DNA of 47,515 bases from Candidatus Avelusimicrobium faecicola (lineage in GTDB: Bacteria; Elusimicrobiota; Elusimicrobia; Elusimicrobiales; Elusimicrobiaceae). The DNA lies in the NCBI GenBank assembly GCA_900540405.1, contig UQFW01000003.1, positions 1 through 47,515 on the forward strand, in the 5' to 3' direction. Of the stretch, positions 8,142 through 15,551 are shown in pieces. The notes under the pieces were generated by a model. The model worked only from the letters and a program-made list of their open reading frames with translations, was not told where the DNA came from and did not search any database. The position numbers and the translations under genes were made by a program. Within the stretch, counting starts at the first letter, position 1, and each line of letters starts with the position of its first letter.

Positions 8142-9019
8142 TGGGCAGCCTCCTTTTCTTCTTGCGGTTCTGTGCTTTCCACATACGCTTTGGCGCACGC
8201 CTTGGCTAAATTGCGGATTTTGGTAATAATGTTGGTGCGGTCCGATACGCTGATGGCGCCGCGGGCTTCCAACATATTAAAATAGTTGGAAACTTTCATG
8301 GCGTCGTCGTACGCGGGCAAGTATAAGCCTTTTTTGCAAAGGGCAAAACATTCGGCTTCACATTCTTCAATATAGCGGCGCAGGTGTTCCACGTCGGTTT
8401 CTTCAAAATAATAGTGGGAAAACTGACGTTCGCCTTCCCAGTGTACGTCACGGTAGGTAATGCTGTCGTTCCAACGGATGTCAAACACGTTGTCTACTTT
8501 TTGGCAATACATGGCAATACGTTCCAGCCCGTAGGTAATTTCTACCGTAATGGGGTTTAAGGAATATCCGGCCATATTTTGGAAATAGGTAAACTGGGTG
8601 ATTTCCATACCGTCTAACCAAATTTCCCAGCCTACACCGCTGGCGCCCAAGGTGGGGGATTGCCAATCGTCTTCAATCCAGCGCACGTCGTGCTGTTTGG
8701 GGTCCAAACCAATGGCTTTTAAGGAATTCAAATAAATTTCTTGAATGTTGGCCGGGGCGGGCTTCATAATTACCTGATATTGGTAATACTTGCCCAAGCG
8801 GTTGGGGTTTTCGCCATAGCGGCCGTCGGCGGGGCGGCGGCAAGGTTCCACATAGGCCCGGTTGACCGGTTTTTTAGTCAGCGAGCCGAAAAAAGTTTCC
8901 GGGTTATACGTTCCGGCGCCTTTTTCAACGTCGTAGGGCTGAACAAGCACACAGCCTTGTTTAGTCCAGTATTCGTTCAAGGCGGATATCATATCCTGAA
9001 AATTCATGCCGTATTTCAT
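8138..9019 (-). CDS. glyQ: Glycine--tRNA ligase alpha subunit
   Basis: 293 residues. This is the catalytic class II subunit, which makes glycyl-adenylate. Family signatures are clear: EYWTKQGCVLVQPYDVEKGAGT, then a SPTLGASGVGWEIWLDGME segment and QFTYFQNMAG. A TATAAT box on the minus strand lies 10 nt before the ATG at 9019 with no Shine-Dalgarno, so the leader is at most a few nucleotides. An internal ATG at codon 5 could be the real start. First gene of the glyQ-glyS pair. Confidence 0.96.
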   Translation of the reverse strand: MKYGMNFQDMISALNEYWTKQGCVLVQPYDVEKGAGTYNPETFFGSLTKKPVNRAYVEPCRRPADGRYGENPNRLGKYYQYQVIMKPAPANIQEIYLNSLKAIGLDPKQHDVRWIEDDWQSPTLGASGVGWEIWLDGMEITQFTYFQNMAGYSLNPITVEITYGLERIAMYCQKVDNVFDIRWNDSITYRDVHWEGERQFSHYYFEETDVEHLRRYIEECEAECFALCKKGLYLPAYDDAMKVSNYFNMLEARGAISVSDRTNIITKIRNLAKACAKAYVESTEPQEEKEAAQ

Positions 9020-9085
9020 AAGTAATTACATTATATAAAATAGTGGGGCGCCTTGGCTTGTTGGGCGCAAACGGGCGGTTTATTG

Positions 9086-9091
9086 TAAAAT
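9086..9091 (+). promoter_or_regulatory. -10 box (TAAAAT) six nt before the HAD gene start
   Basis: TTGTAAAAT is followed by TATACTT-type sequence and ATG at 9098, a 6-nt gap. Predicted leaderless start; no -35 match at normal spacing. Confidence 0.55.
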
Positions 9092-9097
9092 ATACTT

Positions 9098-9757
9098 ATG
9101 ATAACCAGCGTGATTTTTGATATGGACGGCCTTTTGTTTAATACGGAAGTGATTTACTTTGAATGTTATAAAAAGGCCGCTAAGGAAAAGGGAGCGGAGT
9201 TTTCGGAGGAATTGTTTGAATCCTGCGTGGGGATTAGCCAAACGGATGCCGCGCGTCTCATCCGGCACCATTTTGGCCCGCAGTTTGATGTTTCCAACCT
9301 GCACGCCCGCACCTATGCCCATTTTGAAACGTATTTAAGCGAGGGGGGGAAGATTGAGTTTCGCCCCGGAGCCAAAGAGGCGGTGGAGTTTTTTCACCGC
9401 CGTGGGCTGAAAATTGCGCTGGCGTCCTCCAACATTACCCGCTGGGCGGAACATTTTTTAACGGTGGGCGGTATCAAAAAATACTTTTCCGCCATTACCA
9501 CTTCCAATGATGTTTCCAACCCCAAGCCGGACCCGGAGGTCTATTTGGTCAGCGCGCAAAAATTAGGGGCGGACGTTTCCCAATGTTTGGTGTTTGAAGA
9601 TTCCGTAGCCGGTGCCACGGCGGGGATTTCGGCCGGAATGCGTACTTGCGTGGTGCCGCAAATCAAACAGCCGGACAGTTTTGTGCGCAACCATGCGTTT
9701 AAGATTTATAAATCTTTGCAGGATATTTACCCGGATATGGATGAACTGCTTGCTTAA
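9098..9757 (+). CDS. HAD-superfamily hydrolase, beta-phosphoglucomutase-like
   Basis: 219 residues. The Rossmannoid HAD motif I is FDMDGLLFNTE (nucleophile Asp9 or near, general acid Asp two residues on). Motif II is the ALASSN strand and motif III/IV comes with SNPKPDPEVYLVSAQKLG and VFEDSVAGATAG, where an acidic pair binds Mg2+. The helical cap between motifs I and II is the small C1 type of the beta-phosphoglucomutase/phosphatase subfamily. It probably dephosphorylates a small sugar or nucleotide phosphate; the substrate cannot be read from sequence. Predicted leaderless single gene with a weak hairpin after it. Confidence 0.88.
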   Translation: MITSVIFDMDGLLFNTEVIYFECYKKAAKEKGAEFSEELFESCVGISQTDAARLIRHHFGPQFDVSNLHARTYAHFETYLSEGGKIEFRPGAKEAVEFFHRRGLKIALASSNITRWAEHFLTVGGIKKYFSAITTSNDVSNPKPDPEVYLVSAQKLGADVSQCLVFEDSVAGATAGISAGMRTCVVPQIKQPDSFVRNHAFKIYKSLQDIYPDMDELLA

Positions 9758-9761
9758 AAAA

Positions 9762-9786
9762 TGGCCCGATTGATGGGTCTTTTTTA
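9762..9786 (+). terminator. Weak terminator after the HAD gene
   Basis: GGCCC pairs with GGGTC (one G-U pair) around GATTGAT and is followed by TTTTTT. Confidence 0.5.
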
Positions 9787-9817
9787 TGGCACTGTGGCGG
9801 TAAGTGATATAGCAAAA

Positions 9818-10528
9818 TTAATGGGCGGGCACTAAATCGGGCAGGGCTTCTTGCAAGGCTTCGTCCGCTTGCGTATAAAAAGAGAGGGTTTCTTCGTCCA
9901 ACGCAAAACTTTGCGCGGTGTGGAGCGGATACGTTAAATACAGGCTTAAAAACCGCCGGCAAACGCTGTTGCATTTGGAAAGGGACAGTAAATCTTGCGG
10001 GTCTTCAAAGCGTAAGCTGGAAAGTTCGTCCTCGTGCATGCGCCGCCAAAATTCCGGCGTAATTTGCAAAACAGGCTTTTCCAAACCGAACCCCGCCGCC
10101 CGCATGAGCCGCAAGGTAAACGCCGCCGCAAAAGCGGTATTCGGCTCTCCGTATTCCAGTTCCGTTAAACTTTTCAGTAAAAGCTCAAATTTTTCTTCAC
10201 TCGGTTGGTGGGCCGGAGTGAGGCGCAAAATTAATTCGCAAAAATGCAGGGCCAAGGTTTGGCGTTTTAAGTCCGTGCGGATATGGGGAAAAACGGAGCG
10301 GATTTTGCCGCCTGTCACCGTGCCCATCACGCCGCCGCGCCGCACATAAATACGGTACGCCCCGCATGAAAAAGGCTCGCTTAACGCTTTTAACTTGCCT
10401 AGTGGCTTGCACACACTGGGGAAGCGCACATTCACACGGCCGTGTTCCCGTGTGTAAAGGGAAACAACGCGGTCGGCCTCGCGGAACGGCTGGCGGAAAA
10501 GCACAATGGCATCATCTGTAAAAACCAT
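9818..10528 (-). CDS. recO: DNA repair protein RecO
   Basis: 236 residues from the ATG at 10528. The preceding in-frame ATG would add MLYFYC, which does not fit the family. The N-terminal OB-fold region reads DDAIVLFRQPFREADRVVSLYTREHG, followed by GGVMGTV and a helical C-terminal half. RecO loads RecA onto SSB-coated single strands together with RecR in gap repair. The zinc-finger cysteines of some RecO proteins are not evident here. A TATATT box lies 8 nt before this ATG, which supports both this start and a leaderless message. Confidence 0.85.
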   Translation of the reverse strand: MVFTDDAIVLFRQPFREADRVVSLYTREHGRVNVRFPSVCKPLGKLKALSEPFSCGAYRIYVRRGGVMGTVTGGKIRSVFPHIRTDLKRQTLALHFCELILRLTPAHQPSEEKFELLLKSLTELEYGEPNTAFAAAFTLRLMRAAGFGLEKPVLQITPEFWRRMHEDELSSLRFEDPQDLLSLSKCNSVCRRFLSLYLTYPLHTAQSFALDEETLSFYTQADEALQEALPDLVPAH

Positions 10529-10536
10529 ACAATAAA

Positions 10537-10542
10537 AATATA
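10537..10542 (-). promoter_or_regulatory. -10 box (TATATT) eight nt before recO
   Basis: On the minus strand TTGCTATATT is followed by eight bases and ATG at 10528; no Shine-Dalgarno. Confidence 0.5.
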
Positions 10543-10654
10543 GCAAATTTGCCGCGGGGCGTTCCAGTTAAGGGGAAAAATAAAAAAACACTTGCCCGCG
10601 CCCGCATAATTTAGGATAATAGATATATGGGCGCATTTGCCGCCCTGAAAAGTT

Positions 10655-10683
10655 TTGCAAAGAAGCGGCAGAAAAGCTATAAT
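10655..10683 (+). promoter_or_regulatory. Promoter of the rpmH-rnpA-yidD-yidC-jag cluster
   Basis: TTGCAA (10655-10660), a 17-nt spacer and a perfect TATAAT (10678-10683). It gives a leader of roughly 90 nt before rpmH. Confidence 0.75.
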
Positions 10684-10729
10684 ATCTGTAAGTTTCACGC
10701 AGAAACGATTTTAATATTAATAATGGGAG

Positions 10730-10768
10730 ATACGTTTTTTCCAGTCCCCGTGGCCAGAAATAACGTAT
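10730..10768 (+). promoter_or_regulatory. Stem-loop in the rpmH leader
   Basis: ATACGTT (10730-10736) pairs with AACGTAT (10762-10768), with an inner TTTC/GAAA extension. It sits about 10 nt before the rpmH start, in the right place to affect ribosome access. Confidence 0.45.
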
Positions 10769-10778
10769 ATGATTGAGT

Positions 10779-10916
10779 ATGTTGCCTACCTACAGACCTA
10801 ATAAAAGAAGAAGAGCTAAACACATCGGTTTCAGAGCCAGAATGGCCACCGCCGGCGGCCGCAAAGTTTTAAGCGCGCGCCGTGCCAAAGGCCGCCATGA
10901 GCTGATTAGAGCCTAA
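10779..10916 (+). CDS. rpmH: 50S ribosomal protein L34
   Basis: 45 residues, highly basic: [20 protein letters not shown], then a [18 protein letters not shown] block, which is the L34 signature (usually 44-46 residues). L34 is part of the large ribosomal subunit. The Shine-Dalgarno is weak (TTGAG). First gene of the conserved rpmH-rnpA-yidD-yidC-jag order; in many bacteria dnaA/oriC lies upstream of rpmH, but recO is found here instead. Confidence 0.97.
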   Translation: MLPTYRPNKRRRAKHIGFRARMATAGGRKVLSARRAKGRHELIRA

Positions 10917-10922
10917 TAATTT

Positions 10923-11291
10923 ATGCTGTACGGCCTTCCCAAACCGTTCCGCTTGCACCTTAAAAGGGATTTTAAGGACATTATCTCCAACGCCCGCCGG
11001 GCGCGGGGGGAAGGAATGGTAATTTGGTGGAGGCCGTCTTTGTGCCCGGGGGCGCGTACGCGCTTGGGTATGGTGGTTAGCCGCAAGTTGGGCGGCGCGG
11101 TGGTACGCAACCGCGTCAAAAGGCTTTTAAGAGAAAGTTTTAGACTCAACAGGGAAAAAATACAACCCGGTGTTGACCTGATTGTCAGCCCGCGTTCCAG
11201 CGAAACCCTAACGGATTTATTGAACGTCCAGCGTGCCTTTATGGCACTTTGCGGGCGTGCCGGGTTATTAAAAACCTCTTCAGACAAGTAG
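10923..11291 (+). CDS. rnpA: Ribonuclease P protein component
   Basis: 122 residues. The protein subunit helps RNase P RNA cleave the 5' leader of pre-tRNAs. The RNR motif is present as VVRNRVKRLLRESFR, after the central TRLGMVVSRKLGGAV strand. It begins 6 bp after the rpmH stop with no clear Shine-Dalgarno, so translation is probably coupled to rpmH; a slightly different start is possible. Confidence 0.95.
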   Translation: MLYGLPKPFRLHLKRDFKDIISNARRARGEGMVIWWRPSLCPGARTRLGMVVSRKLGGAVVRNRVKRLLRESFRLNREKIQPGVDLIVSPRSSETLTDLLNVQRAFMALCGRAGLLKTSSDK

Positions 11292-11308
11292 TGAATTATT
11301 GAAGGGAA

Positions 11309-11545
11309 ATGCACAAACTTTCGCTTTTGTTCAAAAAATTGGCGCTGTTTTTATTAAGCGCATTTATGCTGCTGGTGCGCCCGCTGTTGGGCCCCAGGGG
11401 CGTGTGCCGTTTTCGGCCGACGTGCAGCCAGTACGCGCGCGAGGCCATTATTAAATACGGCGCTTTTAAGGGGGGCTATTTGGCCCTTAAACGTGTGCTT
11501 AAATGCCACCCTTGGCATCCGGGCGGATATGACCCGGTGCCCTAA
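11309..11545 (+). CDS. yidD: Membrane protein insertion efficiency factor YidD
   Basis: 78 residues. The hydrophobic N-terminal helix is followed by [15 protein letters not shown] and [14 protein letters not shown], the conserved YidD blocks, including the paired cysteines. YidD sits at the inner membrane and helps YidC/Sec insert proteins. GAAGGG precedes the ATG. Its place between rnpA and yidC is the standard arrangement. Confidence 0.95.
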   Translation: MHKLSLLFKKLALFLLSAFMLLVRPLLGPRGVCRFRPTCSQYAREAIIKYGAFKGGYLALKRVLKCHPWHPGGYDPVP

Positions 11546-11576
11546 ACACAATTTTTCCGTGCCTAGTCGTGCTTTC

Positions 11577-11615
11577 TTTTGAAAGCCGTTCCGGCAGATG
11601 CCGGAGGTTTCAAAA
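11577..11615 (+). promoter_or_regulatory. Long stem-loop ending at the yidC Shine-Dalgarno
   Basis: TTTTGAAA (11577-11584) pairs with TTTCAAAA (11608-11615), with CC/GG and an inner CCGGC/GCCGG stem. The base of the stem ends one nucleotide before the yidC GGAG (11616-11619). It could modulate yidC translation or separate yidC from upstream messages. Confidence 0.5.
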
Positions 11616-11623
11616 GGAGTTTT

Positions 11624-13267
11624 ATGAACAGACAGTTTTTATGGGCCATGATGTTGTTTTTATTGGTCATTTCGGGCTACAACCAGTTTGTAGTCTTACC
11701 GCGCGAACGCGCCGCCAAGGCCGCCGCTGAAGAACAGCTCAAACGCGCCGTCAACCAAAACCAAAGCGCCGTTGCTACCGTGCAGGGCGCCGCCAAAATA
11801 GCCAAAGCCGCACCTTCCAAGCCGGAAGAACTGATTACGTTTAACTGGCAAGATGCGGACGTCACCTTTTCTTCCAAGGGTGCCGGCATTAAAAAATACA
11901 CCTATAAAGACGTGGTGGAAGATGTAGATATTACCCCGTTTTCCGGCGAGGGTTATTTTGCCACGTTGCCTACGGTGGATTTTGCCGAATCCGCCCGCAC
12001 GCAGGATTCCATTACTTTTACCGGGGATGTAGTGCCCGGCTTTTCCGTTTCCAAAACGTACCGCTTTGCGCAAAACGGTTTGCATACGCTTTCTTTAGCG
12101 TTTGCCAACAATACCGCGCACGATATTACGTTAGAGCCGTGGGCGTTTAACTTCGGCCCCGGTTTGGGTACCGTAAAGAGCGAGGAAGGCGATAACGAGC
12201 GCGAATCCAAAGCCGTTTATCTGGTACAATACCAAGGCCGCAAAAAAGCCACCTTGGAAACCTTAAAACCCAAAGGCGATAAGCCCGGCGTTTATAGCCC
12301 CGAGGCCGAACGCGCCAAGGAAAAAAACGCGCCGGAAGACGAGTTTAACTGGATTTGGGCCGGCGTGCAAAACCGCTACTTTTTAAGCGTCATTATCCCG
12401 CAGAACTGGACTCCGGGCGAACTGAGCGCCAATAGCCATGTGATTGGTGAAAAAGACCGCCTGTGGGGGTTGTTTGGCAAGGGCGAAGTAAAAGGCCCGC
12501 AAATGACCGTCCAAATGCCCTCCGTCACGGTGGGGGCCAAATCCCAAAAAGAATATAACAGCGAATTTTATATGGGCCCCAAAGATTACCAGGAACTCTT
12601 GGCCTTGCCGTATCATTTGGACCGCAGTATTGAGTTTGGTTTCTTTGGCGCGCTTGGCAAAATTGCCCGCCGCATATTGGAAACGTTTTTCAACTGGACC
12701 GGCAATTATGGGGTAGCCATTATCCTATTAACCATTTGTTTACAGGTGCTGATGTTCCCGCTGACCCGGATGTCTTTGCGCTCCACGGCGCAAATGCGCA
12801 AAATCGGGCCGGAAACCAAACGCTTGCAGGAAAAATACAAAGGCAACCCGGAAGCCCTCAACCGCGAAATGCTCAACCTCTATAAAAAACATGGGGTTAA
12901 TCCGCTTTCCGGCTGCTTGCCGATGCTGATTCAATTACCGATTTTTCTGGCCTTGTATAATGCGCTGCGCACGTCGTGGGCGTTGCATGGGGCCGGTTTT
13001 ATGCTGTGGATTACCGACTTGTCTTCCAAAGACCCGTACTATGTGTTGCCTATTTTGATGGGTGCGGTAATGTTCTTCCAGCAAAAAGGAAATTTACCGC
13101 CCGGAACGGACCCGTCCCAAGCCGCTATGTTTAAGTACATGCCGCTTATTTTTACGTTATTATTTATGAATTTCCCGTCCGGGTTGGTGTTATACTGGCT
13201 GACTAACAGTTTAATCAGCTTTGGGATTCAAACCGTCGTCAACAAACAAGTTGCCGCTAATAAATAA
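11624..13267 (+). CDS. yidC: Membrane protein insertase YidC
   Basis: 547 residues from the ATG at 11624, which has AAAAGGAG upstream; a TTG 45 nt earlier has no ribosome site and lies inside the hairpin. Residues ~4-22 form the first membrane helix, followed by a long periplasmic beta-rich P1 domain, as in Gram-negative YidC. From ~340 the conserved insertase core follows: NWTGNYGVAIILLTICLQ, the NPLSGCLPMLIQLPIF stretch, and a final helix near NFPSGLVLYWLTNSL. It inserts inner-membrane proteins with or without SecYEG. The P1 domain supports a didermic host. Confidence 0.97.
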   Translation: MNRQFLWAMMLFLLVISGYNQFVVLPRERAAKAAAEEQLKRAVNQNQSAVATVQGAAKIAKAAPSKPEELITFNWQDADVTFSSKGAGIKKYTYKDVVEDVDITPFSGEGYFATLPTVDFAESARTQDSITFTGDVVPGFSVSKTYRFAQNGLHTLSLAFANNTAHDITLEPWAFNFGPGLGTVKSEEGDNERESKAVYLVQYQGRKKATLETLKPKGDKPGVYSPEAERAKEKNAPEDEFNWIWAGVQNRYFLSVIIPQNWTPGELSANSHVIGEKDRLWGLFGKGEVKGPQMTVQMPSVTVGAKSQKEYNSEFYMGPKDYQELLALPYHLDRSIEFGFFGALGKIARRILETFFNWTGNYGVAIILLTICLQVLMFPLTRMSLRSTAQMRKIGPETKRLQEKYKGNPEALNREMLNLYKKHGVNPLSGCLPMLIQLPIFLALYNALRTSWALHGAGFMLWITDLSSKDPYYVLPILMGAVMFFQQKGNLPPGTDPSQAAMFKYMPLIFTLLFMNFPSGLVLYWLTNSLISFGIQTVVNKQVAANK

Positions 13268-13281
13268 GGAGTTTACCTACT

Positions 13282-14673
13282 ATGCCTACAAAAGTGAAAG
13301 TGCAAGCTAAAGATGTATCCTCTGCCATTGCGCAGGGATTAAAAGATTTAGGTTTAAGACGTGACCAAGTGGAAGTGACCGTTTTGGAACACCCTAAAAA
13401 AGGTTTTTTGGGGTTCGGTTCCAAACCTGCGGTGGTGGAAATCCGCCAGAAACGCTGGAGCGCGGCGGAATTAGACGCGCAGATTTATATGGACGTCCCC
13501 CGCAAAAAACGCTCCGGCGCCCATGGCCGCGCCAATAACAAACGCCGCAATCACGAGGCGTTTAACGAGGACCGCCGCGATAACCGCCGCCGCGGCCGCA
13601 AGTTTGACCGCGCCCCCCGCTTTGAAGCGCGCGAAAAAGCCCCCAAAGCCAACGAGGCGCAATTATTGCCGTGCGAACGCATCCAAAATGCGGTCATCCC
13701 GGAAGCCTTAAAAGCGCCCATGCAAGAGGCTAAACAATACTTAAATGACATTTTAACCCACATGGGCGTAAAGGCGGAAAACTTAAATGTATGGTGGGAC
13801 GAACAACAACAGCGCATTTTGCTGACGTTTGATTGTGACCACCCGGCCATTGTGATTGGCAAAGAAGGCAAAACGCTGGAATCTATCCAATACTTATGCA
13901 CGCTGGCGTTGAGCCGCCATTTTGATAAGCCGATTTCCGTCATTACGGATACGCAAAACTACTGGCGCAAGACGGAAGATAAAATCAATGCGGAAATTGC
14001 CCGCGGTGTGGCCGCGGTGGAAGGCGGAATGACGGTGTACCGTTTCCGCCCCATGAGCGCCCAACTGCGCCGCTACATTCACCGCGCTTTGGAAGGCCAT
14101 GCCACGGTGGAAACGGCCTCCGAAGGGGAAGGCAAATGGCGTAAAGTGACGTTGCGCGCCAAAAAAACGGACGGTACCGCCCAAACGCAAACTCCGGCGG
14201 CTGAAACCGTAGCGGCTCCCGCGCAGGAAACCGTTGCGGCGCCGGAAACCGCGCAAGAAACCGTTGCGGCACCGGAAACTGCCGCCGCGCAAGATTCTGC
14301 CGCGGTGGTGGAAACGGAACAAACGCTCGGCGTGCAGAATGTTTCTGCCCAACAACAAGTTTTTGCCGAAACCCCTTGCTATGCCCAACAGCCGGTATCC
14401 AGCCAGCCGGTAGTGCATGTGGAATGTGCCTGCCGCACTTGCGCTTGTGACGAGCCCGCTGAGCAAATGGCCCCGGCGGCGGAAAATGCGCCTGCCGAAA
14501 CGCCCGCCGAAACCACGGCCCAGCAAGCGGCCCCGGCGCAGGAAACCGCGCAAGAAGTAGCGGCCCAACCCGCCGCGCAAGAACCCGCCGAAAAAGCCAA
14601 CCCGGCTTGCGGGTGCTGTGCGGATTGCGGCCCGCTGTTTGGTGCTGTTCAACAAGGGCAGGAAAACAAATAG
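13282..14673 (+). CDS. jag: RNA-binding protein Jag (KhpB) with long Cys-containing tail
   Basis: 463 residues, about twice the usual length. Residues 1-55 are a Jag_N domain (HPKKGFLGFGSKPAVVE), then a basic Arg-rich linker (~75-115). A KH domain with IVIGKEGKTLESIQYL covers ~150-215 and an R3H domain with RRYIHRALEGH runs ~218-295. The remaining ~165 residues are an Ala/Glu/Pro/Thr low-complexity tail with ETVAAPE-type repeats and two cysteine clusters: Cys382/384/387/389 and Cys443/445/446/449. KhpB proteins bind RNA and influence elongation and division genes in some bacteria; the tail is not a known part of the family. AAGGAG precedes the start, 14 bp after yidC. Confidence 0.93.
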   Translation: MPTKVKVQAKDVSSAIAQGLKDLGLRRDQVEVTVLEHPKKGFLGFGSKPAVVEIRQKRWSAAELDAQIYMDVPRKKRSGAHGRANNKRRNHEAFNEDRRDNRRRGRKFDRAPRFEAREKAPKANEAQLLPCERIQNAVIPEALKAPMQEAKQYLNDILTHMGVKAENLNVWWDEQQQRILLTFDCDHPAIVIGKEGKTLESIQYLCTLALSRHFDKPISVITDTQNYWRKTEDKINAEIARGVAAVEGGMTVYRFRPMSAQLRRYIHRALEGHATVETASEGEGKWRKVTLRAKKTDGTAQTQTPAAETVAAPAQETVAAPETAQETVAAPETAAAQDSAAVVETEQTLGVQNVSAQQQVFAETPCYAQQPVSSQPVVHVECACRTCACDEPAEQMAPAAENAPAETPAETTAQQAAPAQETAQEVAAQPAAQEPAEKANPACGCCADCGPLFGAVQQGQENK

Positions 14674-14710
14674 CCAGGTTGTAAGTATTTTTATAAAATG
14701 AACAACAAAG

Positions 14711-14735
14711 CCGCCCCGGTAAAGGGGCGGGTTTG
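14711..14735 (+). terminator. Terminator after jag
   Basis: CCGCCCC pairs with GGGGCGG around GGTAAA, followed by GTTTGTT. The next gene's TATACT begins 2 nt later. Confidence 0.7.
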
Positions 14736-14736
14736 T

Positions 14737-14742
14737 TATACT
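14737..14742 (+). promoter_or_regulatory. -10 box (TATACT) eight nt before the methyltransferase
   Basis: TTGTTATACT is followed by GAATATAT and ATG at 14751. No Shine-Dalgarno; the position a -35 would occupy is inside the jag terminator stem. Confidence 0.55.
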
Positions 14743-14750
14743 GAATATAT

Positions 14751-15461
14751 ATGAAAAAAAGAAAAGCCAAAGTAAACAGCTTTTGCGGGCGTGCGGCGCG
14801 TTGGGTCAATGCGCATTTGCTTCGCCCGTTTGGTTTGGTATTGGTGCAAGATATGCACATAGCGCGCCCCCGTTCCTGCCGGAATGTGGCTTACGCGGGA
14901 ACCGATTTTATCCGCTACAATACCCTTGGGCTTTTGGCACAGGAAATCCGCCAAAACAAGGTGCCCGGTGCTTGTGCGGAATTAGGTGTTTTTCAAGGGG
15001 ATTTTGCTTGCGAAATATCCAAATTATTGCCCGAACGCAAAATATATCTCTATGATACGTTTGAAGGTTTTGCCGCGCAGGATTTAACGACGGAACAAGC
15101 GAGGAAATTTTCGTTAGCGGATGAATGTTTTGCCAATACGGATGTGGCGTTGGTACGGGCTAAAATGCCCCATATTAACCAATGCGTATTCCGCAAGGGG
15201 ATTTTCCCACAGAGTGCCCAACAAGACGGGCAAGAGCGTTTTTGTTTGGTTAGTTTGGATGCGGATTTGTACGAGCCGTTATATGCCGGATTGAAATTTT
15301 TTTACGAGCGGTTGTCTCCGGGGGGATATATATTGGTGCATGATTACGGCAACCCCCGCTATAAAGGTGCGGCGCAGGCCGTGCGGAACTTTGCTCGCGA
15401 ATATAAACAAAACTTTGTGCCCCTTTGTGACCATTTGGGCAGTGTGGTTTTTACCAAATAA
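14751..15461 (+). CDS. TylF/MycF-family SAM-dependent O-methyltransferase
   Basis: 236 residues. The class I methyltransferase fold is indicated by PGACAELGVFQGDFACEI (SAM-binding motif I, with ELGV) and the IYLYDTFEGF strand, where TylF-family proteins read YDTFEG. The metal-binding SLDADLYEPLYAGLKFFYERL and GGYILVHDYGN are also characteristic. Known members methylate sugar hydroxyls in macrolides (macrocin O-methyltransferase); genomic relatives often modify polysaccharides. The target here is unknown, and the gene stands alone between two terminators. Confidence 0.85.
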   Translation: MKKRKAKVNSFCGRAARWVNAHLLRPFGLVLVQDMHIARPRSCRNVAYAGTDFIRYNTLGLLAQEIRQNKVPGACAELGVFQGDFACEISKLLPERKIYLYDTFEGFAAQDLTTEQARKFSLADECFANTDVALVRAKMPHINQCVFRKGIFPQSAQQDGQERFCLVSLDADLYEPLYAGLKFFYERLSPGGYILVHDYGNPRYKGAAQAVRNFAREYKQNFVPLCDHLGSVVFTK

Positions 15462-15474
15462 TCATGCTATTTTG

Positions 15475-15506
15475 AAACTCCCCGGTGTTTCTGCCGGGGA
15501 GTTTTT
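15475..15506 (+). terminator. Terminator after the methyltransferase
   Basis: AAACTCCCCGG pairs perfectly with CCGGGGAGTTT and is followed by a T run. Confidence 0.85.
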
Positions 15507-15551
15507 CGTCTTTTCTACTTCATTTTTTTGCAAAAGTTTTTAATGGTTGCG

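Noticed and set aside
8142..8198. Upstream ATG adding 19 residues to GlyS
   Set aside because: The extension reads like GlyQ sequence in another frame; the ATG at 8141 has GGAGG and matches the family start.
10547..10778. Replication origin upstream of rpmH
   Set aside because: The rpmH-jag cluster is often next to oriC, but I see no DnaA boxes (TTATCCACA-like), no dnaA and no AT-rich unwinding cluster beyond the promoter.
11579..11623. TTG start adding 15 residues to YidC
   Set aside because: It lies inside the leader hairpin, has no Shine-Dalgarno, and the ATG at 11624 has AAAAGGAG.
13894..14860. Long antisense frames (253 and 291 codons) opposite the jag tail
   Set aside because: They come from the GC-rich repetitive Ala/Glu/Pro coding sequence read backwards (Gly/Arg/Phe-rich), with no promoter or start signal.
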